From IMG/VR virus record IMGVR_UViG_3300033148_008353, positions 1 through 39,175 of that record: DNA of 39,175 nucleotides. One strand, 5' to 3'. Below, one piece after another: positions 13,347-21,410 of this stretch (positions are counted from its first letter, which is position 1; every line of letters starts with the position of its first letter). Both the position numbers and the translations under genes were made by a program. Below the pieces are notes generated by a model. That model made no database searches. It saw nothing but the letters and a program-made list of their open reading frames with translations, and was not told the DNA's origin. Origin of the DNA: a virus.

Positions 13347-13801
13347 TTATTGTCAACCTCCAGAACTTTCCCTCTGTGGAATGAGAATGGCAACCGTCTT
13401 AACTCTGGGAGGACCCATAGAACCCTGACCAATTTTGTTGAGACCTCATCTATTTCAGGAGGGAAAATCTCAACAGCCTCCCTACGTGGGCCTACAGTTT
13501 CATTTTTGATGCGCTGGAGATGCTCCCAGGAGATGTCAATTTTTTTGTCTAATCTTTGGATAAATAGAACATCTGAAATCATTGGAGGTTGTTGCAGAGT
13601 GTCTGCTCTGTACTCTCCAGCCCATTTAAACATATTGATGGTATAGACACGGTTTTTCCATGCCTGCTGGATTGGCCATAGAGAGATGGCTTGGTTTTGT
13701 TTTTTGACGAGCTCCAAATGAGCTCCTGATAAAGTCTGTAATTGACCCCCGAAAATAATACCCTTTGCCATAATATTTGCCGCCTTTGCACTGTTAGACA
13801 T
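13343..13801 (-). CDS. First early protein, hypothetical
   Basis: A protein of 152 residues. The ATG at 13801 is chosen because the longer TTG frame from 13837 would overlap the promoter -10. Segments QLQTLSGAHLELVKKQNQ, INMFKWAGEYRAD and a Pro/Arg-rich C-terminus are visible, but no known motif. It is the first gene after the early promoter and directly precedes the initiator-like gene, so a replication or host-takeover role is likely by position only. Confidence 0.6.
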   Translation of the reverse strand: MSNSAKAANIMAKGIIFGGQLQTLSGAHLELVKKQNQAISLWPIQQAWKNRVYTINMFKWAGEYRADTLQQPPMISDVLFIQRLDKKIDISWEHLQRIKNETVGPRREAVEIFPPEIDEVSTKLVRVLWVLPELRRLPFSFHRGKVLEVDNK

Positions 13802-13824
13802 TTGTCTGTTATTGGATGGGAATA

Positions 13825-13854
13825 ATATTACACACAATGGGGACAGGTTGTCAA
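13825..13854 (-). promoter_or_regulatory. Early promoter
   Basis: On the minus strand a perfect -35 TTGACA (13849-13854), an 18-base spacer and a -10 TAATAT (13825-13830, 4 of 6 consensus) precede the early operon. Transcription would start near 13818, about 17 bases before the ATG at 13801. It would drive the run of overlapping genes down to 292. Confidence 0.6.
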
Positions 13855-13856
13855 GT

Positions 13857-13991
13857 CTAGTCCATAAGCTCCAGGAATGACTTGAGCAACGCGCACATAA
13901 AAAAGGCAGCAGCTATCAACAATGATGGAGGGAATACAAATCCAATGCATAAAAAAACAACTCCGAAAAATAAGCAATTGATTGAGGTCAT
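13857..13991 (-). CDS. Small hydrophobic protein between the late terminator and early promoter
   Basis: A 44-residue frame with two hydrophobic stretches (LFFGVVFLCIGFVF and LLIAAAFFMCALL) separated by a Pro-Pro-Ser turn, suggesting a membrane hairpin. Its ATG lies only 6 bases downstream of a consensus -10 box (TATAAT at 13998-14003), so the message may be leaderless. It is the only gene in the gap 13802-14084. Function unknown; an early membrane protein such as a superinfection-exclusion factor is one option. Confidence 0.45.
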   Translation of the reverse strand: MTSINCLFFGVVFLCIGFVFPPSLLIAAAFFMCALLKSFLELMD

Positions 13992-13997
13992 ACAATC

Positions 13998-14003
13998 ATT
14001 ATA
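13998..14003 (-). promoter_or_regulatory. Consensus -10 box, possible leaderless promoter
   Basis: A perfect TATAAT on the minus strand lies 6 bases before the ATG of the small hydrophobic protein, placing the transcription start at or next to that ATG. No good -35 is visible at 16-18 bases upstream, where the T run of the terminator lies, so an activator or extended contacts would be needed. Confidence 0.35.
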
Positions 14004-14013
14004 CTATGGGCAC

Positions 14014-14045
14014 AAAAAAACCCAGGAGAGAAAACTCATCCTAGG
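14014..14045 (-). terminator. Candidate intrinsic terminator of the late operon
   Basis: On the minus strand CCTAGG (14040-14045) can pair with CCTGGG (14021-14026) across a 13-base loop, with one G-U pair, and is followed at once by seven T (14014-14020). It lies 40 bases after the stop of the last late gene. The stem is short, so efficiency may be modest. Confidence 0.5.
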
Positions 14046-14084
14046 CTAAAACAACCAATGGGCGCAATCACTGGCTATTTTGAA

Positions 14085-14597
14085 TTAATCAAATAATTTA
14101 GTGACCCAGTTTTTAGCCCATTCCAAACCTTTGTCAAATAGGTCCTCAGCCTCATCCTCAATCAAATCATAGACAGTTTCAACCTGGTCCATAACAGATT
14201 CCAGGATGATGTCCTCAGCCCAGTCAGGGATGTCAATCCCTTTGGCCTCTAGTTTGTCAATGAGGTCCTGGCATGCTTCTGAGCACAATGCCATAAATGG
14301 ACCCTGGAGGAGGTCTCCTAGCTCCTGGTCAAATTCTGGCTGGTCAACATCAGCAACCGATTTGGCAACAGCCTCAGCAATTACATCTGGAGCTGAGTCC
14401 AGGAGAGTTTTAATGGAGCCCTTTGGGGTTGCATCAATGCTGTCAGATACCATCTCCAGCAATCCCTGCTGAGGACCGGGGATATTTGAAACAACAGAGA
14501 AAATCCCCTTAAATATTTTCTTTCGTTTTGTGCGTCTTTTGGCCATTACATCAGCCCCAAATTTTTTGTCTCTACGTGCTTTGATTCTTTCAAACAT
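14085..14597 (-). CDS. Last late gene, hypothetical acidic helical protein
   Basis: A protein of 170 residues. Residues 1-30 are very basic (RRDKKFG, AKRRTKRKK); the rest is acidic and helical with repeated Asp-Leu, Asp-Val and Ile-Glu-Asp segments and one Cys pair (ALCSEACQD). AAGGA lies 6 bases before the ATG. It follows the putative lysis genes and precedes the terminator. The charge split suggests a structural or membrane-associated role, but no family is recognised. Confidence 0.6.
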   Translation of the reverse strand: MFERIKARRDKKFGADVMAKRRTKRKKIFKGIFSVVSNIPGPQQGLLEMVSDSIDATPKGSIKTLLDSAPDVIAEAVAKSVADVDQPEFDQELGDLLQGPFMALCSEACQDLIDKLEAKGIDIPDWAEDIILESVMDQVETVYDLIEDEAEDLFDKGLEWAKNWVTKLFD

Positions 14598-14622
14598 TCT
14601 GAGTCCTTTTTTTATGTATTTT

Positions 14623-15279
14623 TTATTTTGCGCCTGAGTATGGTTTTAAATCTGATTTGAGCATGAGAGTATATGAGAATTTGTCCCCCCAGTTTTTGCC
14701 TGCATCAGTGATGAGACCCCATGCTAGATTCCAGTGAATGTTTCGAGCTAGTACCTGGCATGCCAGACTCCAGTTGTCAACAAATTTGCTCTCTGTTGTG
14801 TAGCTGGCATGATGGAAATTGCATCCAATAAATGCATCATCCTGGTCAACAGCTCCTGATAATTTGAGAGAGCCATCTTTGTCATTGTCTCTCCAGAAAT
14901 CCATTGGACCAATCTGTCTCAATGCCGGATATTTGTTTTGATGCATTCCAATACCCCAGCATGATTTGTAGTGTCCAGGGACTAGGATAGCCAGACCAGC
15001 TGAGTTGCTAGGTTTGAGCCTGCCCTTTGTGCCAGGGTCAGTAGTGCCTGGGAAAATCCAGCAATCAGTCCTGTCTGGAGTTGATGGGTCAAAAATGATG
15101 ATGTCATCATTGAATCTGTTGGAATCCTCCTGACCTGGGTCATCATTCCTGATGCCCACAATTGTCAGGTCATGAGCTCTGAATTTTCCATGACGGTCAA
15201 ATCCTGTAAATAGGGGATGACCTTTGGCCTTTACAGCCTGAGCAATCTGCTCTGGGGAATATTGATTTAATTGTCTCAA
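14623..15279 (-). CDS. Putative lysis protein with a YkuD-like H...S..C signature
   Basis: A protein of 218 residues from a TTG start, supported by AGGAGG 6 bases upstream; no ATG competes. Conserved-looking features are FRAHDLTIVGIRN near 33-45, the pair GTTDPGTKG and AILVPGHYK near 78-104, and FHHASYTT near 155-162 followed by WSLACQV at 170-176. The H-x14-S-x2-C arrangement recalls the active site of YkuD-type L,D-transpeptidase folds, and related proteins with SAGCQV endings occur near phage lysis genes. It follows two membrane proteins, so I favour an endolysin-like role on peptidoglycan. No signal peptide is seen. Activity is inferred, not shown. Confidence 0.5.
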   Translation of the reverse strand: MRQLNQYSPEQIAQAVKAKGHPLFTGFDRHGKFRAHDLTIVGIRNDDPGQEDSNRFNDDIIIFDPSTPDRTDCWIFPGTTDPGTKGRLKPSNSAGLAILVPGHYKSCWGIGMHQNKYPALRQIGPMDFWRDNDKDGSLKLSGAVDQDDAFIGCNFHHASYTTESKFVDNWSLACQVLARNIHWNLAWGLITDAGKNWGDKFSYTLMLKSDLKPYSGAK

Positions 15280-15297
15280 CGCGCGCCTCCTGGTTTG

Positions 15298-15705
15298 CTA
15301 GTTATCGGTATTTGATGGAGATGGACCATGCTCAGAGTCAAACAGCTCCTGAGCCTCTGCCTCTGCCTCTGTGCCAACTCTTGTGCAATACTGAGCCTCA
15401 TTGTCCGGCTGGCTCATCATCTGTTGTCTCAGGCAGTTTCTCTCTGCCTTAGCCCCAGCAAATTTGATGCCCTGTTCTGACAATGCCTCAGACACTGCAC
15501 TTTTAATGTATGGCTTAGCTAGTCCGACAATGAGAGCCTCCCACAATCCAACAGCTTTGCCAACTCCTCCAAATGTAGAGATTGCAATCAAAGCAACCAG
15601 AGCAATCCCCAGAGGAGATTTCCAAAAAGCTTTTTTGGCAGTGTCAATGGCATCCTCTGCAACGTCCTCAATTCTATCTGAGAGGGACTCCTGGTCATCA
15701 GTCAT
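15298..15705 (-). CDS. Membrane protein, holin or spanin candidate
   Basis: A protein of 135 residues. A charged N-terminus leads to one strongly hydrophobic segment (about 32-48, LGIALVALIAISTFGGVG) and a weaker one (about 52-63), followed by a polar acidic tail with two Cys. It lies between the other single-span protein and the putative endolysin, overlapping the former by 4 bases. This order suggests a holin or inner-membrane spanin subunit. Confidence 0.5.
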   Translation of the reverse strand: MTDDQESLSDRIEDVAEDAIDTAKKAFWKSPLGIALVALIAISTFGGVGKAVGLWEALIVGLAKPYIKSAVSEALSEQGIKFAGAKAERNCLRQQMMSQPDNEAQYCTRVGTEAEAEAQELFDSEHGPSPSNTDN

Positions 15706-16061
15706 TTTAGAGCCTTGATTATAATTCCCAGCTGTCCATTGACAGTCCCCAGAGCTGACTGAGTTTTATTAAAATGCTCAGCCTCCAGCTTTGAGTTTGA
15801 TTTGACATCCTCACTGAGGGCCTCCATTGCTTTGGTCATGCGCGCCTCTGACTCAGTGATTTTGGCCTCCATTCTGACATCAGCCTGTTTGAGGTTTTTG
15901 ACCTCAACTAGAGTCTCAGCCAATACAACTCTAAATGTGACAACAGCTGCCAGGACTCCAAACAATATGGCAAAAAATGGGATGGTTAATTTTTCTCTCC
16001 AGACCAAGGATGCTGTTGCATGTCCTGATTTGTCAAACTCAATCTCCAACTCATCAGTCAT
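15702..16061 (-). CDS. Single-span membrane protein with coiled coil
   Basis: A protein of 119 residues. The ATG at 16061 opens MTDELEIEFDK and overlaps the previous stop by 8 bases; an upstream in-frame ATG at 16103 would overlap far more. One hydrophobic helix at about 26-46 (TIPFFAILFGVLAAVVTFRV) is followed by a long helix with heptad spacing (to about 105). This resembles inner-membrane spanins or phage holin-associated proteins. It is the first of the likely lysis block. Confidence 0.55.
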   Translation of the reverse strand: MTDELEIEFDKSGHATASLVWREKLTIPFFAILFGVLAAVVTFRVVLAETLVEVKNLKQADVRMEAKITESEARMTKAMEALSEDVKSNSKLEAEHFNKTQSALGTVNGQLGIIIKALK

Positions 16062-16281
16062 CAGGATTAACCAAGTATTTTGCATCCAACATAATTGCAT
16101 CATGGATTGATTGGGAGCTGTTGACTGTACAACGACAAACCCCAGGAGATGGATTGTCCATCTGTGGGAATGTTACTGAGTCCAAATTGTAATCCTCCAT
16201 GACCATTGGAGTTCTCAAATTATCAGCCAGGGGGATTAACCCAGAGTTTGTTTTTATAGGGCCATCAACTGTATACTCCAT
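16054..16281 (-). CDS. Small hypothetical late protein
   Basis: A protein of 75 residues with AGAGG 6 bases before the ATG. It is acidic, with a Pro-Gly-Val-Cys-Arg-Cys segment near 46-51 and no membrane segment. It lies between the fibre-type protein and the lysis block. Function unknown. Confidence 0.55.
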   Translation of the reverse strand: MEYTVDGPIKTNSGLIPLADNLRTPMVMEDYNLDSVTFPQMDNPSPGVCRCTVNSSQSIHDAIMLDAKYLVNPDD

Positions 16282-16292
16282 AAATACCTCTT

Positions 16293-17276
16293 CTATACTG
16301 GGACAATTGTTGCAGCAGGGCTGACAACTAAATTATCCAGATTATTATTTGCCTTAATTGGCCCGGAGGGAGACCCTCCTGATGATGCAATTGCAAACTT
16401 TGGAAAATCAACAACTCCAGTTAAGTTGACTGGAGACCAGGCAAAATCAATAGTTGTAGCCCCTAATTCCAACCTCACTCCTCCCTCTTGAGATGCCTGA
16501 TCCAGTGCAAATGTTATCTGTAAATTACCAGACAATAATGATGTAGCTGGCATCGTGAAATTACCCAAAAATGATGGAGTCAATGATGCAAATTCAATAA
16601 CCCTGCCAGATAACGTCTGAGGATTTGGCTCTCCATCAATAACTAATAGGAAAAAATCAAAAGTAGTAAAATCACCAATGACGATAGCTAGATTGAACCC
16701 ATCATCATTTGGTATGTCTGCATTAATTTCATAATCAATTTTTGCCTCAAAGCTGCCAGCACTATGGCCAGATATATCAATTATATTTGCCAACTGTGAC
16801 ACCTCAATTGAGAATAGTGTACCTGTTGCTGATGCTGGAGTCCCAGGGTTTCCTGTGTCATATTTGAATGATGTTGACAATGGAGTTGCTGTAATAGTAT
16901 GCACTCCTAAATAATCAAATTCATTGCCACCCCAAACACAAACATCATCTCCAATAGAATATCCATGAGCACCATTTGTATTTGCTGTGACTATTCCAGC
17001 GGTTGCTGTAGCTGATAATATTGATATAGAAATACCTGTCTTGGAGTCTAATGGTAGAGATTCTGAAACAATTTGTAGTGTTTTAGAGGTAGGTTCAAAT
17101 AGATTGAATAGAGCCCAAGCTCCTCCTCCTGGATTCTCCTCTGGCTCTGTACCAGTTAGAGGTCCATTGGACCTATTGAATGAGTCAATGAGTTTGACAA
17201 CAGATTCTAAACCATCAATTATGGAGCTTCTGACTATGCTGCCAGAAATAGCGCCAGATGCGTCAGTAATGCTCAT
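16293..17276 (-). CDS. Tail appendage protein with lectin-like sandwich
   Basis: A protein of 327 residues with no Cys-rich or catalytic motif. Residues about 30-55 read DSFNRSNGPLTGTEPEENPG, the opening typical of phage concanavalin/LamG-like jelly-roll domains; the remainder alternates short beta strands with Gly/Ser turns. HGYSIGDDVCVWG near 105 looks like an inserted Ig- or hub-like strand pair. It starts inside the previous stop (ATGA-type overlap) and lies downstream of the fibre genes, so it probably decorates the tail and binds a cell-surface sugar. The gene is more A+T-rich than its neighbours. It contains one of only two GATC sites (16499). Confidence 0.6.
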   Translation of the reverse strand: MSITDASGAISGSIVRSSIIDGLESVVKLIDSFNRSNGPLTGTEPEENPGGGAWALFNLFEPTSKTLQIVSESLPLDSKTGISISILSATATAGIVTANTNGAHGYSIGDDVCVWGGNEFDYLGVHTITATPLSTSFKYDTGNPGTPASATGTLFSIEVSQLANIIDISGHSAGSFEAKIDYEINADIPNDDGFNLAIVIGDFTTFDFFLLVIDGEPNPQTLSGRVIEFASLTPSFLGNFTMPATSLLSGNLQITFALDQASQEGGVRLELGATTIDFAWSPVNLTGVVDFPKFAIASSGGSPSGPIKANNNLDNLVVSPAATIVPV

Positions 17277-17560
17277 GCTGTACCAACTGCATACTCCTCA
17301 GTCACAACTGGAGAGCCAGCTGCAGATTCAATGAGAATCCACTTAACAATACCAGTGATTGTTTCGGTTCCCTCTCCTAGAGGAGATGACTGGTCTAGCT
17401 GCATTGCAGCAGCTGATGCAGGCTTTACCTCTGCATTTGATACATATAAATTAACCGTCCCGCCTTTGATAATAAGAGAGCCTTTCTCAGTTGTCCTGCC
17501 ATGACGCTTAGCAAAAGCATTATATGTCTCGTATGTTGTATCTAGTGTCAATTGTTGCAT
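17273..17560 (-). CDS. Small tail-region protein
   Basis: A protein of 95 residues. AAAGGA lies 7 bases before the ATG. The sequence is beta-rich (GSLIIKGGTVNLYVSNAEVK, GIVKWILIES) with no Cys. It lies between the DUF1353 gene and the lectin-like gene and overlaps the latter by 4 bases. It may cap or link an appendage; no family recognised. Confidence 0.55.
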   Translation of the reverse strand: MQQLTLDTTYETYNAFAKRHGRTTEKGSLIIKGGTVNLYVSNAEVKPASAAAMQLDQSSPLGEGTETITGIVKWILIESAAGSPVVTEEYAVGTA

Positions 17561-17564
17561 GGTT

Positions 17565-17948
17565 TTATCCTTTCCAGTAATGCCTAGGACCGCCGATTCT
17601 GACAGCCCAAAAAATGAGTTTTTGTTTAAATTTGCTTACGCCTAGTTTTTCAATTGAGAGGAGGTCAGCAAATATCAAATCACACTCCCTCCTATTATAT
17701 ACTCGCGCCTGGGTTTTGTATAACCAGTCATGCACAACAGCTGCCTGGTTGCCATCTCCATTGGCTGGGATGAGCCATCTGCACCATGATGGGACAGAGA
17801 AAAAATCAGTGACAAACCCAGTTGGGACTGTATGAGATATTGTGCCTCTATAAGTTAAGACATCAGACCAGAATGGGAGCTGTCTCTCTAGAGCCCAGTT
17901 TGGTCCTGAGATATAACGCACAATTAGCTCATCAGTGAATCCACTCAT
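17565..17948 (-). CDS. DUF1353 family protein
   Basis: A protein of 127 residues. The conserved core VPTGFVTDFFSVPSWCRWLI near 42-61 followed by AAVVHDWLYKTQ near 69-80 is the DUF1353 signature, with a His-Asp pair that could bind metal. NRRECDLIFADLL and the basic end also fit. The family is found in many phage tail and lysis regions; its reaction is unknown, though a peptidoglycan or fibre-processing role has been suggested by position. Starts 2 bases after the upstream stop. Confidence 0.8.
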   Translation of the reverse strand: MSGFTDELIVRYISGPNWALERQLPFWSDVLTYRGTISHTVPTGFVTDFFSVPSWCRWLIPANGDGNQAAVVHDWLYKTQARVYNRRECDLIFADLLSIEKLGVSKFKQKLIFWAVRIGGPRHYWKG

Positions 17949-17950
17949 GA

Positions 17951-18649
17951 TTAACTAGGGATGACCATGTTTGCATTTGGGAGGAGATTATCATCAAAAT
18001 CAAGGATGATTGCATCAACAGCAGCAACAGCCTCAACAATATTATGATGAGGGCCGTTTGTTGCATCAATAACAACAGCAGCAATTGAGTCTTTTATTGG
18101 AGCTCTGAAATCCTCCAGGTCCCCAATCCAATCAATCTGAGAGTTGCTCAATGGCTTAATCACTCCAGCCATCTGGACATCAGTGACGCCTCTCCTGATT
18201 TTTTCCTTGTCCATGACTCTGTGCTCCTTACCTCCTCCAGGCTTTGGACGGTATGACTTTGGCCATGACTCAACAGTTGGAATCTCATCATCATCCATGA
18301 TGTCCATTGCCTCAAACCCTTTGAACATATGAGCAACAAAAACATACAACACCGCAAAAATTGAGGCTCCAGATTGAGTCAGCTGGCCAAAGAATTTGGC
18401 GCCAACTTGGTTGTCTACATAGACACATTTGCTCAGCTTGTATGCTTGCAAATCATTTGGGATGCCAGCTGTGTCATGAGAGTCCAGGACTGTTTGGATT
18501 TGCTCATCAGTCAAATTCTCAATAGTTTTGATGATGATATATTTGCCAAATGTTGAGACAACTGCATCAGCAGCAATGGCAGACAAATCTGTTTTAAATA
18601 TGTTTAAATCAACCCCAGTGACTGGGATTTTTATTGAATAACTATTCAT
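17951..18649 (-). CDS. Hypothetical late protein
   Basis: A protein of 232 residues. GAGG lies 6 bases before the ATG. The N-terminal 75 residues are mixed alpha/beta (KIPVTGVDLNIFKTDL, KYIIIKTIENLTDEQ). A hydrophobic stretch follows at about 93-108 (GASIFAVLYVFVAHMF), long enough for a membrane or buried helix. The C-terminal part has Asp/Pro-rich loops and two Ala/Val helices. It lies between the propeller fibre and the DUF1353 protein. It could be a fibre chaperone, but I recognise no family. Confidence 0.6.
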   Translation of the reverse strand: MNSYSIKIPVTGVDLNIFKTDLSAIAADAVVSTFGKYIIIKTIENLTDEQIQTVLDSHDTAGIPNDLQAYKLSKCVYVDNQVGAKFFGQLTQSGASIFAVLYVFVAHMFKGFEAMDIMDDDEIPTVESWPKSYRPKPGGGKEHRVMDKEKIRRGVTDVQMAGVIKPLSNSQIDWIGDLEDFRAPIKDSIAAVVIDATNGPHHNIVEAVAAVDAIILDFDDNLLPNANMVIPS

Positions 18650-18656
18650 GTGTACC

Positions 18657-20060
18657 TCACATTGAGACTAAAAGTAAATCATCCAGCCATGACCCAGCAA
18701 TCCATCTGAGTAGCTGAGGGCTCCAAACAATATCATCCCATAGAGTTGCATCAGCAGCGCCTCCATGACCTAACCAATTTTTTCCATCTTTACTGGACAT
18801 GACTCTATTAACTCCAGAACTAGCAACAGCTATCAATTGCCCAATCTCTGGACACCATTCAATAGCCCCCCAGCCATTTGGGTCTGAGACTGTTTGCAAA
18901 TCCCACGCTGTACCATTTGAGCTGGTCATTACCCCAGCTCCTCCAGCATCAACAGCAACAAATAATGATAACTCCTGAGCCCAGACTATATCTGACCAGA
19001 GTGCAACTATTGGAGGAGTTTGCAAAACCCAGGACAGCCCATCTGTACTCGTCATGATTCTGTCTCCAGCTCCAGAGAATGCAACAGCAACAAACATCCC
19101 CAACTTTGGAGACCATGTGATTGCCTCCCAGCCAATGATGCTGGCTGGAGTGCCAGACACAAATGTCATCCCATCAGTACTGGTTGCAACCTGGCCATCA
19201 TCAGAAACGACTACAGCCAAACCTAGCTCTGGAGACCAGGTAACAGCTCTCCAGTCTGCATTTGCAGCTGGCATGGATGCCTGTGTCCAATTCTGCCCAT
19301 CTGAGCTGTATGCTCCATGCCCAGCTCCTCCTGGTCCTCCTCCTGCATCAGCTGAGACAAAAAATAAACTTAACTCAGGAATCCAAATAACATCTGATGC
19401 CCTTATTGAGGAGGCTGGTCCAACTCCAGTCTGCCAATTTTTACCGTCTTTGCTATATTGCATTCTATTTGGCCCATTATGAGCACATGCAACAAACAGC
19501 ATCAGCTCTGGAGACCATGCAACAGACCAATTTGCGCTGGACCCAAATGCTGCATCAACAGAGTAATTTCTTACAGCAGACAGAGAAACCAAATCCCTTG
19601 TCCCAGCATCGTCTGACCTAAACAATGGACGGAGGTCTGTGATGTTTGCTGCCAGTATTTCTGTTTGTCCATTTTGGAGGATGACTCTGCAAATTGGGAG
19701 GTCTCTCTCAACCAGAGCAATGTCAGGCACAACAGCTGGAGCAACAGAGGCAACTCCCTCAATGATTTGGATATTGCCTATCAAATCACAAACAACTAAA
19801 TCAACACGCTCCTCTCCAACAGGAATGGAGCTGGGGTCAAATAGAGGGTCCTGGTCAGCTGAGATGATTTGTTGGTCTCTATATAGAAACCTCCCAGCCT
19901 CGACATTGATTGTCAGGTCTGGGATTGCTTGCTCAGCCTGGGCAAATCCAAACAGATTGACTGTTGACCCAACAGCATTGAGCCATTGAGCTGGGATTTG
20001 AGTTGGAGGAGCTCCAGCTTTTGCGTCCCCGTTTGTGAATACTGTATCTAAAATTCCCAT
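18657..20060 (-). CDS. Tail fibre with seven-repeat beta-propeller
   Basis: A protein of 467 residues. Residues 1-165 form the attachment part (VFTNGDAKAGAPPTQIPAQW and an ADIT-type end common in phage fibre N-termini). Residues about 170-467 contain seven copies of a 38-50-residue unit with consensus W..V.WSPEL..FVAV....G....TS.DG..W, the last one incomplete. The period and Trp/Asp-Gly positions match a beta-propeller. Such repeats can bind sugars or proteins on the host surface. It follows the gp48-like baseplate gene directly, as expected for the receptor-binding fibre. No chaperone domain is seen at the C-terminus. Confidence 0.82.
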   Translation of the reverse strand: MGILDTVFTNGDAKAGAPPTQIPAQWLNAVGSTVNLFGFAQAEQAIPDLTINVEAGRFLYRDQQIISADQDPLFDPSSIPVGEERVDLVVCDLIGNIQIIEGVASVAPAVVPDIALVERDLPICRVILQNGQTEILAANITDLRPLFRSDDAGTRDLVSLSAVRNYSVDAAFGSSANWSVAWSPELMLFVACAHNGPNRMQYSKDGKNWQTGVGPASSIRASDVIWIPELSLFFVSADAGGGPGGAGHGAYSSDGQNWTQASMPAANADWRAVTWSPELGLAVVVSDDGQVATSTDGMTFVSGTPASIIGWEAITWSPKLGMFVAVAFSGAGDRIMTSTDGLSWVLQTPPIVALWSDIVWAQELSLFVAVDAGGAGVMTSSNGTAWDLQTVSDPNGWGAIEWCPEIGQLIAVASSGVNRVMSSKDGKNWLGHGGAADATLWDDIVWSPQLLRWIAGSWLDDLLLVSM

Positions 20061-20069
20061 GTATTTTCC

Positions 20070-21410
20070 CTATGGTAACGGCAATATTATTGGTCTAGTC
20101 AATAATACATTATCTATATAAATTGCATCAACTGCATTTGGGATTGATGTCCCCAGTTGCCCAGCTGTGATTGCTGGAGGATATTGGTCCCCAAATAGAG
20201 CTGGCTGGGTCTCTGTCACTGTTAAATAAATATTGAGACCAGAGCCATCATCCCAGGCAACAGTGACAACATTGTCAGCTCCTGAGTTTCTGATGGAAAT
20301 CATCAAACGGAATGAGTCATCAATCAAATCAATAAATGGGAATGCTCTGGAATCCAGAACAGTCTCAACTGTTGCAACTATTCTGAATAACTCAACAACG
20401 CGCGCTCCGGCAAAAAAATCAATATTGCATCTGAGCCCATAGCATGTCCCAAAATCATCCTGGCACTTTGACAGCAACTGGACCTGTTGCTCTGAGTCTC
20501 CATCTCCCTCAATTTTAAACCATCCAGAAACCTCCTGGCCAGGTCCTCCTGGCATCAGGTCAATCTGGTCCTGATATGTTGAGAGCCTCTGTCTGTGGTT
20601 TGTGCCTGCTGGCAAATTGGCTGAGTCAATCCAGAGCATTGAGCTCTGAGTCTGTCCTGGCAGAGTCTCTGGGAGCCCATCAAGACTGCCATCAACTTTG
20701 CCAAATACTACTGGACCAGATGGAGCTGCATCAATTGTCCAGTTGCCTTTGATGAGACCCCCTGCCTCAAACAAATATGGAGCTGGGTCAACTGGGACCA
20801 GGAGCCATGAGTTGTCCTCAAATCCCTCAAACCCTGGGAGCTCCAAAAAATTATGTTGAACGCGAGAAAATGCATACACAACAGAATCAAACAGGCATGT
20901 GATTGCCTCAGCATCAACAGTCCCAGCAACTATGTCCAGATAATAATGATTTAAAGCATACTGCCATGGAGTGTTGTTGACTAGGTTGCCAGCAAACCCC
21001 CCCCAGAGCTCTGCTGGTTGTGCGTTATTAATTACATTTTTTCTGATTCTGTAATTGCTGGAGCCTGATGCCTCAATGAGACTCTCAAAATAGGGGATTG
21101 ATTGTCCTCCAACAGCATTGAGTTTGGCAACAACAGCAGTCCTCCTCTCATCAACAGTCTGAGCCTGAGTGACACATGGGTCAGGTAGTCCCAGAGCTGA
21201 CTCCCACTCATCCAGGAGCTCTGTTGTTTTTGTTGGGAGTTTCTCAACCTCCAAATCTGCAACGCGCGCACAAAATCTGGCAATCTCAATGGCCTCAGTA
21301 TTTGCTAGATTGAAAATCTCAGAGCCCTCAGGAGCATGCCATGCTTTGCCTGGAGGATAGAGATTCAAAAACATGCCTGTGATTTTTGGCCTGTCTAGTG
21401 TTACACCCAT
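20070..21410 (-). CDS. Mu gp48-like baseplate protein with lectin-like extension
   Basis: A protein of 446 residues. The first about 185 residues match the Mu gp48 / DUF2313 baseplate family (LDRPKITGMFLNLYPPGKAW, LPDPCVTQAQTVDERRTAVV, YFESLIEASG). In Mu this protein is about 190 residues and links baseplate to fibre. Here about 260 further residues follow with a jelly-roll look (GWFKIEGDGDS, VELFRIVATVET, RLMISIRNSG, DAIYIDNVLLTRP), likely a carbohydrate-binding domain fused to the baseplate arm. It overlaps the gp47-like gene by 10 bases. Confidence 0.85.
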   Translation of the reverse strand: MGVTLDRPKITGMFLNLYPPGKAWHAPEGSEIFNLANTEAIEIARFCARVADLEVEKLPTKTTELLDEWESALGLPDPCVTQAQTVDERRTAVVAKLNAVGGQSIPYFESLIEASGSSNYRIRKNVINNAQPAELWGGFAGNLVNNTPWQYALNHYYLDIVAGTVDAEAITCLFDSVVYAFSRVQHNFLELPGFEGFEDNSWLLVPVDPAPYLFEAGGLIKGNWTIDAAPSGPVVFGKVDGSLDGLPETLPGQTQSSMLWIDSANLPAGTNHRQRLSTYQDQIDLMPGGPGQEVSGWFKIEGDGDSEQQVQLLSKCQDDFGTCYGLRCNIDFFAGARVVELFRIVATVETVLDSRAFPFIDLIDDSFRLMISIRNSGADNVVTVAWDDGSGLNIYLTVTETQPALFGDQYPPAITAGQLGTSIPNAVDAIYIDNVLLTRPIILPLP

